DNA of 64,000 bases from contig LR746272.1 of assembly GCA_902729315.2 (NCBI GenBank), forward strand, positions 2,514,035-2,578,034, in the 5' to 3' direction. Made by a program: the position numbers and the translations under genes. This stretch comes from Spirodela intermedia (taxonomy: Eukaryota > Streptophyta > Magnoliopsida > Alismatales > Araceae). The notes beneath the pieces are model-generated. The model did no database searches and was not told the DNA's origin. It worked only from the letters and a program-made list of their open reading frames with translations. This document shows, one piece after another, positions 31,991 through 44,686 of the stretch (the stretch's first letter is position 1; every line of letters begins with the position of its first letter).

Positions 31991-34060
31991 GTGGACACGA
32001 GTCCACCATCTCCATTGAGACCGACAGATTCGGTACCAGACCCCTCCCGACCCCGGGAGACTCTGAGTCCTATGTCAGCCAGAGAGGCATTAGGGTGGCC
32101 CCAGCCGCCCACGGCTACGAGCCGCCGAGCTGGGAAGGAATCTATGCCCTACTATCCACCGAAGAGTACTAGGGGTCGTGACAGAGGTGGCCGAAGGCAA
32201 CCTTCGCCCCGGTACCCTTCGAGGGATGGAGCACGCTCCCTCCCAGATGATGTCATGTGTAGCTTGACCCAGACTATTGAGCGTCTGGAGCGAGCTACCT
32301 TTGTAGCTGCAGCTCATGGCCCACCGCCACCGGCTCCACCGTCGGTCACATATCCGATTGCACCACTGACTGCACTGCCTATTACAGAGGCATATCAGGA
32401 GCATCACGAGCCCCGCCGGCCTGTGAGCCCCTATAGTGATCCATATGATCACCAGTACCTCGATCATGATCATCATCGAGGGAATCTTCGTCGCCGCGAC
32501 ACACCACGTCACGACGATGGCCACGATCGATTGGGCGGTCATTGGCCACAGGATACTTATGATCGCCGCGAGCTGGTCTACCCTGCTCGTAGGGACGATC
32601 TCCCACGTTCGCCACCACCACCACCCCGACCTCACTATGAGGACTATCGACCCCACGGACGCAACCAGGGATACGACAAGAGAGACCTTCCGGGTTACAG
32701 AGCTGACCCTTCCTGACGAGAGGAGCTTGATCGGCAAGCAGAGCGTCAGCCACGAGATCGCGATGATTCCTACTGCGACTACTAGCGTGCTCCGGACTTT
32801 CACCAAGCACCCCAGGATGCCCACCAGGATCGTTACTACGATCAAAGGCGTTACCCAAGTCCTCCCCATTGTGACTTTGGTGGTGACCATAAGGCCGATC
32901 AATTGGATGATCGGGACAGACGACGTGAGGATCACAGGGCCCGCATACTGAAAAGTGTGCGCGCCGATGTGGCACTCTTTGATGGCTCCCATTCGCCCAA
33001 GGACTTCATAGATTGGGAGTCTAGTATGAACTCCTATTTTCGATGGTACCGCATGGATGATGATTTATGCGCGGAGTATGCAGAGCTGAGACTTGGCAGA
33101 CAGGCCAAGATCTTTTGAGAAAACAAGAGCTACACGGCACACTGACGAGGGCAGCCCATCACACCATAGGTTGATATGGCATCACGCTTGAGGAACAAGT
33201 ATGTTCCTCGACAGTACGAGTCGATGCTGTTCCTCAATTGGTTAGACCTCCGATAGGGCAAGATGCCTATCCAAGACTATATTCAGGCTTTTGAGGAGTG
33301 CCGCATGAGGTGTTGCTTTGTCGAGGACTCACATGTGGTTTTGGGCATTTTCACCCACGGACTTAGTCTGCGGCTTCGGAACGAAGTGCTGAAAGGCAAT
33401 CCATCCGAAGTAGACGAGGCCTACCCCATTGTAGAGCATATGGAGCGACCCGCCGAGGACACACAATTCACCCCACCTCTGATCACCATGAAGATCGCGT
33501 CCACGCGATCTGCACAGACATCGACAACAACACTGACGTGTACTAGTATAGGGAACGGACAGACTACACCGGCAATATCAGTAGGCTCTGCACCACCCTC
33601 ACGTCCACCACCAGCCGACGCATCCAATCGTGCTACGGCCGCATCCCAAGCCCATATCACTTGTTTCAAGTGTAAGGGTAAGGGGCACCGGATGAGCCAA
33701 TGCCCATCTTCAAATCTCCTCATAGAGATCGAAGAATTGGGTAGAGGTTCACACGAGGCTGACGTCCCTGTAGGCGATGATGTCTACATTGCTGACGAGG
33801 GTTTGGCCGAGGAGTGTGATGACACTCCTGATTTAATTGGCTACATCCAGATCCGGCCAGCCACCGTACCAACAACTGAGGCTGCCTCTCTCGCTACCTC
33901 ATCGACAAGCACTTCATCGAGGAGATTGGTCAGCATCGCTGTCCAGCGTCCATCTCGAGATGCGATTCTTATACCACAGCCTGACACCACGGCAGCTAGA
34001 GAGATCACCCCGGCACCGAGGACGACTATGCCCACATCTTCACCTACGACAAACGATTCC
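31991..34060 (+). pseudogene. Gypsy B gag (broken)
   Basis: Pieces at 31991-32716, 32903-33118 and 33263-34060. The N-terminal piece is Pro/Arg/His-rich; the middle piece has MDDRDRRREDHRARILKSVR and FDGSHSPKDFIDWE; the third has the capsid region (IQDYIQAFEECRMRC) and a CCHC knuckle, CFKCKGKGHRMSQC, at 33662-33703. The first piece opens with GTG rather than ATG, and the true start is unclear. Confidence 0.85.
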
Positions 34061-34780
34061 TTTCGCACGTCGACCTTCTACACCTATGTGAAGAGCAACG
34101 GACACGCCTACAAGGTGATCATGGACAGTGACAGTTGCGTCAATGCTGTGTCAGACTAGGTCTTGTAGAGGGTAGGGCTGAATACTATCAGCCATCCAGC
34201 CCCTTACGACGTATTGTGGATAGACGCCACCGCACTACCCATTCGTTGACAATGCCAAGTGCCACTTAGGGTGAGCACCTATGATGAGCACATCTTGTGT
34301 GATGTCCTTCCGATGAAAAACGACGGCATCATACTTGGACAGCCCTGGTTGTTTGACTATGACGTCCAACTCATGGGAAGAGCAAACACTTGCTCTTTCA
34401 TGTATTGAGATCGCCGACTTGTTTGGTATCCGCATATCAACAAGCCCACACCAAAGCGTGACCCTAAGTCACGTGTTGGGTTAATCGTGATGAAGGGACC
34501 TGCCTTTCAGCATGAGATCACGTCAGACATAGATGAATCCCCAACGTGCTTCGCTCTTGCTTTGGATATGCGAGACAACACGACCCTTACCCCGCCTTCT
34601 CCAAAAGTCGAGGGTATATTATCAGAGTACGCCGATGTACTCCTAGAGGAGCTTCCTAGAGACCTGCCTCCATTGAGGCACATTCAGCATGCTATCGACT
34701 TGGTTCCTGGAGCATCACTCTCGAACCTGCCACACTATCACATAGAGCCGGCCAAGTACGAGGAGCTTAGTCGATAGATA
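34061..34780 (+). pseudogene. Gypsy B protease region (broken)
   Basis: FYTYVKSNGHAYKV is followed by MDSDSCVN at 34121-34144: the DSG active site seen in copy A reads DSD here, with a stop soon after. The linker to RT (LREDLPPLRHI-like stretch at 34660-34690) is in a separate frame. Confidence 0.75.
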
Positions 34781-35950
34781 CAAGAGCTTTTGGACAAAGG
34801 ACTCATCTAGCCGAGCCTTAGTCCCTGCGCCATGCCTGCATTACTAGCGCCGAAGAAGGATGGCACTTGGCGCATGTGTTGCAACAGTCGCGCGATCAAT
34901 AGGATAACGGTTAAATACCATTTTTTGATCCCGCAATTACAGGACTTATTCGACATGATGATAGGAGCCACTATCTTTTCAAAGATATATCTATGCAGTG
35001 GTTATCATCAGGTCAGGATACGTCTAGGGGACGAGTGGAAGACTGCCTTCAAGATCAAGGAGGGCCTGTACGAGTGGAGGGTCATGCCATTTGGCCTCTC
35101 CAACGTGCCCAGTACATTCCAGAGGCTAATGAACGAGATTTTACACCTATTTATTGGCAAGTTCGTCGTAGTATACTTCGATGACATCTTGGTCTACAGC
35201 GGTACTTGAGGCTCCCACCTCCAGCACTTACGACAAGTGTTTGAGGCACTTCGACAGGAGAAGCTTTATGCCCATCCTAAGAAGTGTAGTTTCTTCACTT
35301 CCGAGGTTACGTTCCTCAGTTTTGTTGTCTCTGAGCGAGGAGTTTCCACGGACCCCGAAAAGGTCCGCGCGATAGTCACCTGGCCATGGCCAGGCAGCAT
35401 GCATGACATCCGGAGCTTCATTGGACTAGTGACGTTCTACCGTCGCTTCATTCAAGACTTTAGTTCCATTACCACTCTGCTTACTGATTGCCTCAAGAAG
35501 GAGACCTTCCTTTGGATAGAGGCAGCTGAATAGGCCTTCGATCGGGTGAAGGCTCTTATCACTCAGGCATTGATACTTCACCTACCCGACTTTGGCAAGG
35601 TATTTGAGGTCGCCTGTGACGCCTCGAGTGTCGGTATTGGGGGTGTCCTTAGCTAGGAAGGCCATCCTATAGAGTACTTCAGCAAGAAGCTGAATGATGT
35701 GAGGCTTAGATACTCCACTTACAATCGTGAGTTCTACGCCGTCATTCAGGCTCTCAAACATTGGCGCCATTACCTCCTTTATAAAGAGTTTGTGCTCTTC
35801 TCGAACCATGAGGCCTTGAAGTATCTGCACTCTCAACGGAAGTTGAGCGATCGACACACACGATGGGTCGAGTACTTGCAGGACTTCACCTTCGTCCTTC
35901 GCCACAAGAAGGGCAAGGAGAACGTGATGGCAGACGCCCTCAGCCGATGA
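34781..35950 (+). pseudogene. Gypsy B reverse transcriptase and RNase H (broken)
   Basis: [53 protein letters not shown] and an intact YFDD box at 35174-35185, then a stop at 35207-35209. RT thumb and RNase H continue at 35237-35533 (SFIGLVTFYRRFIQDFS) and 35699-35950 (YSTYNREFYAVIQALKHW, NHEALKYLHSQ, VMADALSR). Confidence 0.88.
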
Positions 35951-35956
35951 GTCCAC

Positions 35957-37560
35957 TTGCTGAACCTCATGAAGGTTCAGGTGACAGGATTTGAGTCCCT
36001 ACCGGATTCTTACGCAGATTGCCCGGACTTCGGCCACGTTCTACGAGCACTCTTGGATGGTCCATCCCGAGATCATAAGGACTTCCTTGTGGTCAACGGA
36101 TGTCTGTTCTTTAGGAGCAGACTGTGTGTTCCACGCACATCCCTCCGTGACTTCCTCACTTGAGAATGTCACGCAGGAGGTCTATCCGGCCATTTCGGTC
36201 GCGATAAGACCATCGCAGCAGTCGAGTACCAATTCTACTGGCTGACCCTCAAGCGCGATGTAGGGAACATCGTTGCTCAGTGTCGAGTGTGCGCACTCGC
36301 CAAGCAGGTAAAGAAGAATGTTGGACTCTACATGCCACTTCCAGTGCAGACCTGCCAATGAGACGACGTCAGCATGGACTTCATTTTGGGACTCCTGTGC
36401 ACTGCACGACGACACGACTCGATCATGGTGGTCGTCAATAGGTTTTCAAAGATGGCACACTTCGTGCCATGTTTGAAAACCTCTGACACCTCCAAGGTCC
36501 CTAGCCTCTACTTTAGAGAGATTCTACGCCTTCATGGACTACCCAAGTCTATTGTCTCAGACCATGACGTACGGTTTACCAAACACTTCTGGAGGACTCT
36601 TTGGAGCTTACTTGGGACTAAGCTCAAGTTCTCCACTGCTTACCATCCATAGACTGACGGCCAGATCAAGGTCATCAATCGTAGCTTAGGAAATCTGCTT
36701 TAGTCATTAGTCGGCAAGAGCTTGACCACTTGGGATCTGATCATATCACGCACCGAGTTTGCCTATAACTCCTCGACCAACTATACCACTAGCATGAGCC
36801 CCTTCGAGATCGCACAGGGCTTAGCGCCCTACAAGCCCCTAGATCTAGTACCCCTAGACCCTCATGTTAGAGTTTCCGAGGATGGTGTCGCATTCGCCCA
36901 ACATGTTAGTCAGTTGCATCAAGACATCCACGATAGGATACAGAGTCAGAATGCATTGTACAAGCAGGCTGCCGATATGCATCGTCGACCCTGGATCTTC
37001 CAAGTGGGAGACCAAGTTATGGTGAGGATGAGGCCCGAGCGTTACGCTCCTGGCTCTGCTACGAGGCTTCATGCTCGTAGCGTCAGCCCGTTTCGTGTTC
37101 TTTCCCGAATAGGCGAGAACGCCTATGCCGTCGACATCCCTCCTTCGTGGGGGATTAGCTCCACATTCAACATGGCGGATTTGGCGTCGCACCAAGCCCC
37201 ACCTCTTTCATCTAACATCGAGCCCTCATCTACCGGCCCCTTTTCTAAGAGAGAGTTTGCCATAGAGTCCACTCCCCTCATTTTACCTCTTGATTGGCAC
37301 GAGCGAGTCGAGGAGATTCTTCAGGAGGTAATTGACTTTATAGGGAACGGAGTTTCGCAGAGCTTCCAAGTACATTGGCAGGGTCACCCGTCGGAGGACG
37401 ATGCTTGGATTTTGGAGGCAAACTTGGAGCGACTACGACCAGACCTGCTAGAGCCCCTGCCTTCCCCACTTGCCAACTCGTCGGAGTCGAGTTCTTTCGA
37501 CCCCGAGAGGATTGATGGCAAGCGGGACCCATCTCCATCAGCTCAAGAGACACCGGCAGT
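35957..37560 (+). pseudogene. Gypsy B integrase with C-terminal chromodomain (broken)
   Basis: The zinc and core region is in pieces at 35957-36652 ([38 protein letters not shown]). 36722-37909 is open and holds MSPFEIAQGLAPYKPL, the GPF-type module (PFRVLSRIGENAYAVD) and a chromodomain at about 37290-37450 (WHERVEEILQEVIDF, then FQVHWQGHPSEDDAW, LERLRPDLLE). A C-terminal chromodomain is the hallmark of chromoviruses. Confidence 0.9.
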
Positions 37561-37821
37561 CCGAGTTCAGCTCGATCAACGTGCAAAGACAAAGGAGCCT
37601 GGCTTTTGCTACACGGCCAAGCCCTTTGGGATGACGACATTCCACCTCCGTGACGACGACGAGCTCGAGGTCACCCTTATCTTTCTTTGTATTTTCACGT
37701 TGACTTGTTGGGCCTCACATTTGTGTGTTAGCGAGCCCAATTCTGTGTGTGTGTTGTTGTTTGTGTCTCCCTTTCTTTATGGTTTAATTGGGTCTCTCTT
37801 TTCAGGCTCAATTAAAACTCT

Positions 37822-37832
37822 AAGGGGGGGGA
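37822..37832 (+). promoter_or_regulatory. 3' polypurine tract of gypsy B
   Basis: AAGGGGGGGGA a few bases before the LTR start; the mirror is at about 12925-12935. Confidence 0.75.
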
Positions 37833-37836
37833 CCTA

Positions 37837-39517
37837 TGTGTCTTTCCTTTTGGGCCTCTTTTGGGGCTTATTTAGGTCTTCATTTGAGGCCCACTTAAGC
37901 ACCGTATGAGGGCCCTCCTCTTTCTCCTTTTAGGGGAGCTTATTGGATCTCTCTTTTAGAGGCCCAATAAGCCCTTTTGTAGCCTTTTTGTGGCTTATGG
38001 GCTTGAGGGCCTCAAGTGGCCCCCCCTCCACTTAGCCCACTTGTGGGCCCTATATAAGGGGAGGTAGGACCCTCCCTCAACAAGAAGCGCCGAATTTTGT
38101 GAGAGATTATCATTTGTGAGTTACCTTCGTCGTGACCTAGGATAGGGAGGGAAGGAGGGAGAAGAAGGCCGTCGATACCCTTTAAGGACTTCGTTCATCG
38201 TGACGCTGCTGCCTAAGAAGTCCCGCCGCCGCCTGAGACCAACTGTCACCGCCAGACATCTTCATTGCCGCTCGTGAGATCGCCACCTTCACCGGATGAA
38301 ACGGTCGCAGTTGCCGCTGCAACCGCCGCCGCCTTTGTTGGAACCCCGTCACACCGTTGTGACGAAAGGGGCTTGCTTCGCCTCCTTACGAGCCGTCGCC
38401 GAGCACTCCACCGGAGTCTATTGACTCCTAGTTCGACTACCCCCTCTTCCTTCGGAACTCCACCATAAACTCGCCGGAGCCACCATCCGCCACTCCGCCT
38501 AGTCGCTGGCCGTTCGCCAACGAACGCCTACCTGCCGCTGACGTCAGGAGAGACCCTGCAGCCGTGCTGATGAGCCAGATCTAGTCCAAGCTCCGCACAG
38601 GCCCCCGCCGGAGTTTCCCGACGATCTGCTGCCGTTGCGCCATTTCCGGCGCCGCCTAGACCAGGAGGGCTCAACCCTCCCTGGTATCGTCGGCCGGGAT
38701 CGTCTCCTTCCTCTGCTCCACTTCCCGACGCTGCCAGAGAAGGCCGATCCTTCCGGCAACAGTTGGGCTTTCGCCCAACCACCGATGCTCGGCATTCCCG
38801 CCGAAGCGCCGCCGCTGCGCGTGCCCCCCGTGCCGGCTCCTGCGGCCTGCACACCCACCTGGCGCCACTGCCCGCATGCCCAAGGCACACTGCGCGGCTT
38901 GCCGTGCGCTCTCACTAGCGTGCCCTTCAGCCCACCAGTGGGCCCACGCCCACGCCGACCACACCACGCCTTACGACGACGACTACTACGACTCTCGACC
39001 AGGATCAATCGTTGACGCTGAGCATCGCTCTTCACCAGACGTCTCTACTTACGTCGAGTCTCCGCTCCATCACGACCCGCCAGGCTATGCAGCCCCGAAG
39101 GTTAGCTCCGTACCCCCTTCTTACTTAAGTTTAATTATCTTTCGAAGGGTTTTCTCGGCTCATTTCCACTGCCATCTAGAGAACGTAGATAGGATAGGAC
39201 GGGTTATAGGATCGTGACTTTTGACGCTGCGTCAGACTCGTCACCGTTTGTGAGCTACAGCCCTAGGCTACTTCACGATGACCGTTCCGCCGTCTGTCCA
39301 GATGTGGACCGAGAGGGTCTCACACTTACCATCGTCGAGTGTTTCTTGGGTTGTCCTAGGTTGATAGTACATATTGGTACGCCTGCCTGTACTTAGGTTA
39401 GGTGGTCAGACCTAGAGTCTAGGATCCATACATTCTTATCAGATCGGTCCGACTGCCCCATCCCCGGTCTTGAGTTTCATTGATCATGTACAAGAGTTCT
39501 CGTCCCGTCCTGCATCA
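37837..39517 (+). repeat. 3' LTR of gypsy B
   Basis: Begins near TGTGTC and ends CTGCATCA against AT-rich host DNA. TATATAA box at 38051-38057. About 1.68 kb, and the only full-length LTR of copy B. The exact first base is uncertain because no intact 5' LTR start survives for comparison. Confidence 0.8.
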
Positions 39518-42097
39518 ACACCCAATCAAACCAAGTTAATATATCACATTGTGATGATCTCTCAAGAAGAGACTACTTGAGAGTCTTTTAGTAAGAATAT
39601 TTGCTTCTTAGTCCTTTGTGGAGACCAAGAATACTAGGATTTGTTTTGATACCACTTACTCACACATAAAATATGAAGTCAATGTAGAAATGAACACATC
39701 CAAATTAACTTTATAATGTGATCTGCAACTATCTTTGTGTTATACTTTGGTGCCAGATCTAAGACTTGGACATACTTCTTACATCTTAATGACATAAGTT
39801 GTACCTTAAGAAAATAAGGTACTTGTTTGTGGTTCATTGAACGCTATCAAAACCCAACTTAACTTGCACTATTTAAAGTACCAAGTTAAAGACTAAAGTA
39901 CCATCAAAGTAAACTATGTTTGATAACTTTCTTTAGAGAATACATGATGTATTTGATAATTTATCTGTAGGTCGTACATGAACTGACATGTCCAATTAAC
40001 TACAAATTCAATATATGAATGAAAAATATTGAGGTCCTGAAAACCTCCACATGTCTTCTATATAAATAAAATTATACATGGTTGGAAATAGTATTAAAAT
40101 TTACATGTATTAATAATGTATTAATGGGTGTGGAGATGGGCTTAGAATTATCTATCTTGGCTCATTGAAATAAATGTGTTAGAATATTAAATATATAATA
40201 TTTTGATAATGACATACACCTAGGAGATAAATTAAAATATTAATTTATATTTAACATCTGTGCTTAATTTATAAATAACTATTATTTATGTATGAGTTTA
40301 TATGTAAATAAATATAAATTCAGAAAGAATTTAGAGTATTAACAAAAAATATTCAAATAGTAACCCAAACAATGCATGTGAATCTCATAATATTTAACTC
40401 CCAAATTTAGTAGATTTTACCACTTGAAATTATTGTTTCATAATATTTATAGAAACTGTAAATGTGGGAAAGTAATGATTAGCCCTCCATAATCAGAGAG
40501 AATTAATGAGATAAAATCTGTATAAAAGTTAACTTAGTACACCAAATACCCATGTTTAGAAATCATTACTTTCATATAGTCTGGATATCAAATTAATCTA
40601 TTGAATTGAAATCAAACAACTACTAGTCAACATTGAAGTTATGATTTTCTATTTGGAGATCATGATCAATGTGTCTACTAGATGATCAAAATACGTTTGA
40701 GATTATTTGGATAAATTTTGATTCTTAACTCATTAGTTTATTTTGAGATTTATTATCAATTATATTTTGATGTTAACTAATCTTTATTGGACTTAGTCAA
40801 ATTGATAAGCTTCAAAAATATATTTTTGTATTTAGTGGTAGCATGTATTGATTTATTTCAGAGGATATTTGAAGTCTATAGTTCATGTATTATTACCTTT
40901 CAGTCATTTAAATATTTAAATAGCTTTAGAATTTAAATATATTGCAACTAAAGACAATATGAGAGTTTTTCAATGAAGTCTCTTTATAAATTAACACCTC
41001 TTCAGTAGTTAATGTGTTCTAATTCATCACTTTTGACCATCTCAAAATTCTTGTTGGCATTTTACAAAAAACATTCTATGTGGATTCAAGAGCTTTTCTT
41101 TGCTAGTGAAAAAACAAGAAGATGAGTCAAGGAATTCAATTTAAGCCAATAACTTTTTTTACATCCAGTCAACTTCCTTATAGGAAGAGGATAGCAAGAA
41201 TTGTGTCTTTACCATCATCTTCTGCATCAAGTTTCCAAACTTGTCCTAAGTCAATGCCTTCATCCAAAAATAATACATGGTGAAATACTATATAATACTT
41301 TTGGGGAAAAAATAATGATTAAATTGATGTTTAATCATTCAAAAGAGTTGAAGCTTGTAATAAACTATTGACCTTCTAGAGCTGTAAATTTAGAAAAGAG
41401 TTTTGAGGTGAAATTCTCAATGGGTTGAGCCCAATAATCAACAGTACATTTGTTGAACAATTGCTCTAGTAGAGTGTAATAACACGTAGATTCTTAGATA
41501 GTGGACATAGACAAAGAGAAGAACAAAGAAAAAGAAAAGAAGAGGACAAAAATATGTCATAAAAAGGGGAAGTGAAAATTTATTCTCATATTCTATCTTC
41601 TACTTGTAATCCCATGCAAACCAATTAGAGAGGAGATGTAATCTTCAAACCCATGACCAAAAGTTAGAATGTGGATTGGATGATGAATCTAGGTACTAGA
41701 TGGTTATTTAAGACAAATAGGGGGAGGATGACTACGAATTAGAGGAAGGCTGAATTCATAAACAAGGCTAAATTAGATCAAGTATGTCATTTCGAGGAGT
41801 GTAAAACACAAAGATCTATAACTCTTTTCAAATTGTATCTTGTGATTTTGAACCATGTGATGATTCATCAACTTTAAACAATTCTTTCTAACATTAAAAT
41901 GTGAGTATTCATTTTGGGGTATAATGGTGCTACTTATATTCAAGGATTGTAGAGTTAATGATTTTACCTTTTATAATGGCTGTGATTTAAGATTTAAGAA
42001 TGAGTTTTTAAGGAAAAAATTAGAATACATGTTTTGAAGGAATGATTTAATGATAAAACATTGCTAAGTCGCTAGTAATGATCCAAGTTAGCAGGTG
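39518..42097. other. AT-rich gene-free DNA (right arm)
   Basis: Mirror of 8743-11241. No credible gene. The last 40-50 bp (TTGCTAAG to CAGGTG) match the polypurine end of the Athila-type element. It has about 81 bp more than the left arm near 41359-41443. Confidence 0.6.
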
Positions 42098-43833
42098 TAA
42101 TAAGTATTTATTATCATGAGTTTGATAGTTAGTTTAATAATATATTTTATACATTAACTCATGAAAAATAACTTAATTTACTTTAAATTGAGAAAAATGG
42201 TTTTTACATTATTATGAATTTATCTTTAATTATGTGATTTTTATATTCATGTTTTCATATTTAAATAAAGAAAAATAAAATAAATAAATACATATTAAAA
42301 ATGGGGCAACTTGCTGGCCAATTGGTAGTCAATAATTGACCCAAAGGGCATTGTGCTCAAGGGGGTAGACCCAAATTGAACGAAACCGTGAGCTGGACTC
42401 AAGTGGCTCAAGGAACCCATATAAAGTGTGTCACTCACCTTCGACATCACTTGAGTCAAATTGGTGTATGGGGGCAAGGTATAATCTCATCACACGTGTG
42501 TACTTGTGGGTGGACCACCCGATTTAGCCTTCCCCTAGATGGTTCTAGCCATTTTGTTTATGGGAAAAGGAACTTGTATGTATAAGAGCACCCAAACTTA
42601 TATACATCCAAAACTCTTTGAAACAATTAATGTGGGACTAAATTATCAGCTATTCTTGTTGGCTAAGATAATGCCAAAAATGCCCATATATAAAGAGAAG
42701 GTTAAACTCTCATATTTTCACTATTTCAATGGTATAAGTGAATGTTTTTTACCATTACTTATGTAACCAAGTGATCAGTAGAGGTTCGAATCTCATCGAT
42801 GTCAAAATTTATGTTTTCTTCTATTTTAACTATGTAATATTTCAGTAAAGAAATAGTTAACATAACAAGTACTAGATAGATTTTGTCGATCATTGACAAA
42901 ATTTTCATTAGTTATAATCAATGATTATCTTTAGCAACTAAATAAAGATTCTAGATAGCAAAATCATGAATTATTAAAGGAAAATCATTACATGTTGGTC
43001 AACAAATAAGCCATTGTTAACGGCAAAAGAATCCGTTAAGAGATTTGTTGTAATCTCCATAGAGTGTTTTGAATGTAATCAAGAGCCTCATCTCACTTTG
43101 AGGACCTAAAGATGAAGCTCCCTAATACATGCTCCACCTCCATCAAGCTCAACTCTATAGGTGACAGTCATGAGAGAAACTTTACCACCACTTATCTTTG
43201 CTTCTTGGACTTTGCATGAAAATCTAGAGAGTGCTCACATTGTGCGCATTTAAAGATAACCTTTGAGACCATTGACATTATTAAGAAACCTTTTGAACAT
43301 CAAAAATTTAGACGATCACTATTGCGATGTCATTACTTTATTTTCCTTATTGAAACTCATTTAATCTTTAGATTAACAATCGTCTGCTTAAATTTAAGTT
43401 TGAAAACTATTTTTTAGTTCATTACAATTCATTTGGTGCTTACAAATTTAGATCACATTGACCTAAACTTTTGAAATCACTTACACAATAATTATTGAGC
43501 AGAACTCCATTTCTCCAAAATCAGCATTCGAGCGGTGGTGACTAATGCCTGAAGTAAGCGCACGAATTTTCTTCTTTATCTAAATTTTAAAAGGATTTTC
43601 TTATAATATTTTAGTTCAAAAATCATATTAAAACATATTATTTAATAAAAATTATTAATTTTTTCTTAACATTATGTTACACCATTATGATCAATTTGAA
43701 ATTTTTCTACTAGCTTTGGAGCCGTTTATTTATTTTTGTGGATATAATTCTAAAAGTTCTAAAATTAATACTTTCTAGTTTTATAAATTTTAAATTTATA
43801 TGATTTAATATACAATGAGTAAGTCACATAACA
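42098..43833 (+). mobile_element. Old Athila-family LTR (right arm)
   Basis: Mirror of 7007-8742. It aligns end to end with the young LTR at 18051: same start context after a decayed polypurine tract, same GTGGGACTAAA stretch, B-box-like GGTTCGAATCT at 42783-42793, and same terminal GATTTAATATACAATGA and GTCACAT. It is strongly AT-shifted. Confidence 0.82.
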
Positions 43834-43914
43834 GACACGTCACTATCCGAAATTATCAGTTGCCGACGACGGTCAAAGTGGAGTACTACATTCATAGTAC
43901 GAAAAAGAAACGTC

Positions 43915-43933
43915 CCCGTCAAAAGTTGACGGG
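43915..43933. promoter_or_regulatory. Short perfect palindrome with back-to-back TGACG motifs, right copy
   Basis: CCCGTCAA and TTGACGGG arms around a three-base centre, about 0.75 kb upstream of BIOF. It is a possible bZIP/TGA site; motif evidence only. Confidence 0.3.
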
Positions 43934-44224
43934 CCCTTTGCCGATTCTTTTTTTATCGGGCCTTTGAACCGACTACACGGCCGTCAATTTGTTAATTTAT
44001 TACGGACGCAGTGACCCAGGATAGCATGCACGGGTTCTCATTCACTGGGGCTCTTCTTCTGTCCATCATTCCTCTTAAATGAAACCAACCCCTCCGGTTC
44101 ATGTAAATACTTCGGTATAGATTGATCTACCCGGCTCCCAGTTTATCCCCGAATATTTCTCCCTTTTCCAGATCTTTTTCATTTTTGCCCTTTTGTATTT
44201 GTTTTACTAGTGGTAAGCTTTGAC

Positions 44225-44242
44225 CCTCTCTCTCTCTCTCTC
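44225..44242 (+). repeat. (CT)n tract upstream of BIOF, right copy
   Basis: Nine CT units, mirrored at 6597-6616; may lie in the BIOF 5' leader or core promoter. Confidence 0.5.
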
Positions 44243-44444
44243 CGGCTTTACCGGTCGCGAATGGTGCTAGGTTTACCGGTGGTGCCCGGCGAGCATCCAT
44301 CCGGGGGTCCTACATCTCCGTCTCCATCCCAACGGTTAGGATCCGCAATGTTCCGGCGGTCAACACTCGCGAACGGCGTTCAGGCAGCGAAACCGGCGTC
44401 CAAGTCCAAAGTGGACTGGCCGGGATTCAACATAGGCGTCCGGA

Positions 44445-44562
44445 ATGCGATACGTCGCCGCTATTCAACCAGAGAAGATGCTGGACCGCGGAGCCGAGAA
44501 AGTCCACGGCCCGGCGACATTCGAGGGCATCCTCCTACATAAAGAGGCAACGACGGGCAAAG
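44445..44562 (+). other. Possible upstream exon of BIOF, right copy
   Basis: ATG-started frame ending at a GT donor (AAAG/GTTTGT). Joined to the acceptor at 44684/44685 it enters the BIOF frame two bases before the ATG and adds 40 residues. A second upstream ATG frame (44348-44542, with MFRRSTLANGVQAAKPASKS) overlaps it in another frame and looks Arg/Lys/Ser-rich, but I cannot join it to BIOF. Confidence 0.35.
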
Positions 44563-44686
44563 GTTTGTACCCATCCGGAGCTCAACGCCTGCATCGAGCC
44601 ACTACTCTTTCCTATCTCGCCAGAATCCCCCGGGCGTGAAGGCGGCCACTACGCGATCCTACCGCTAACCAGCACGACGAGCAGGC

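Larger units (their letters stand above)
30784..39517 (+). mobile_element. Chromodomain Ty3/gypsy element, copy B
   Basis: Partial 5' LTR 30784-31763, tRNA-Met primer site 31767-31779, gag, protease, RT, RNase H, integrase, chromodomain, polypurine tract 37822-37832 and 3' LTR 37837-39517. The 5' LTR lacks about its first 800 bp compared with the 3' LTR. Many stops interrupt the coding region. It is the mirror of copy A and shares the same outer boundary with host DNA, so both descend from a single insertion that existed before duplication. Confidence 0.9.

Noticed and set aside
32090-32992. 300-codon frame antisense to gypsy B gag
   Set aside because: Antisense shadow of a repetitive, Arg/His-rich gag; copy A has the same region broken.
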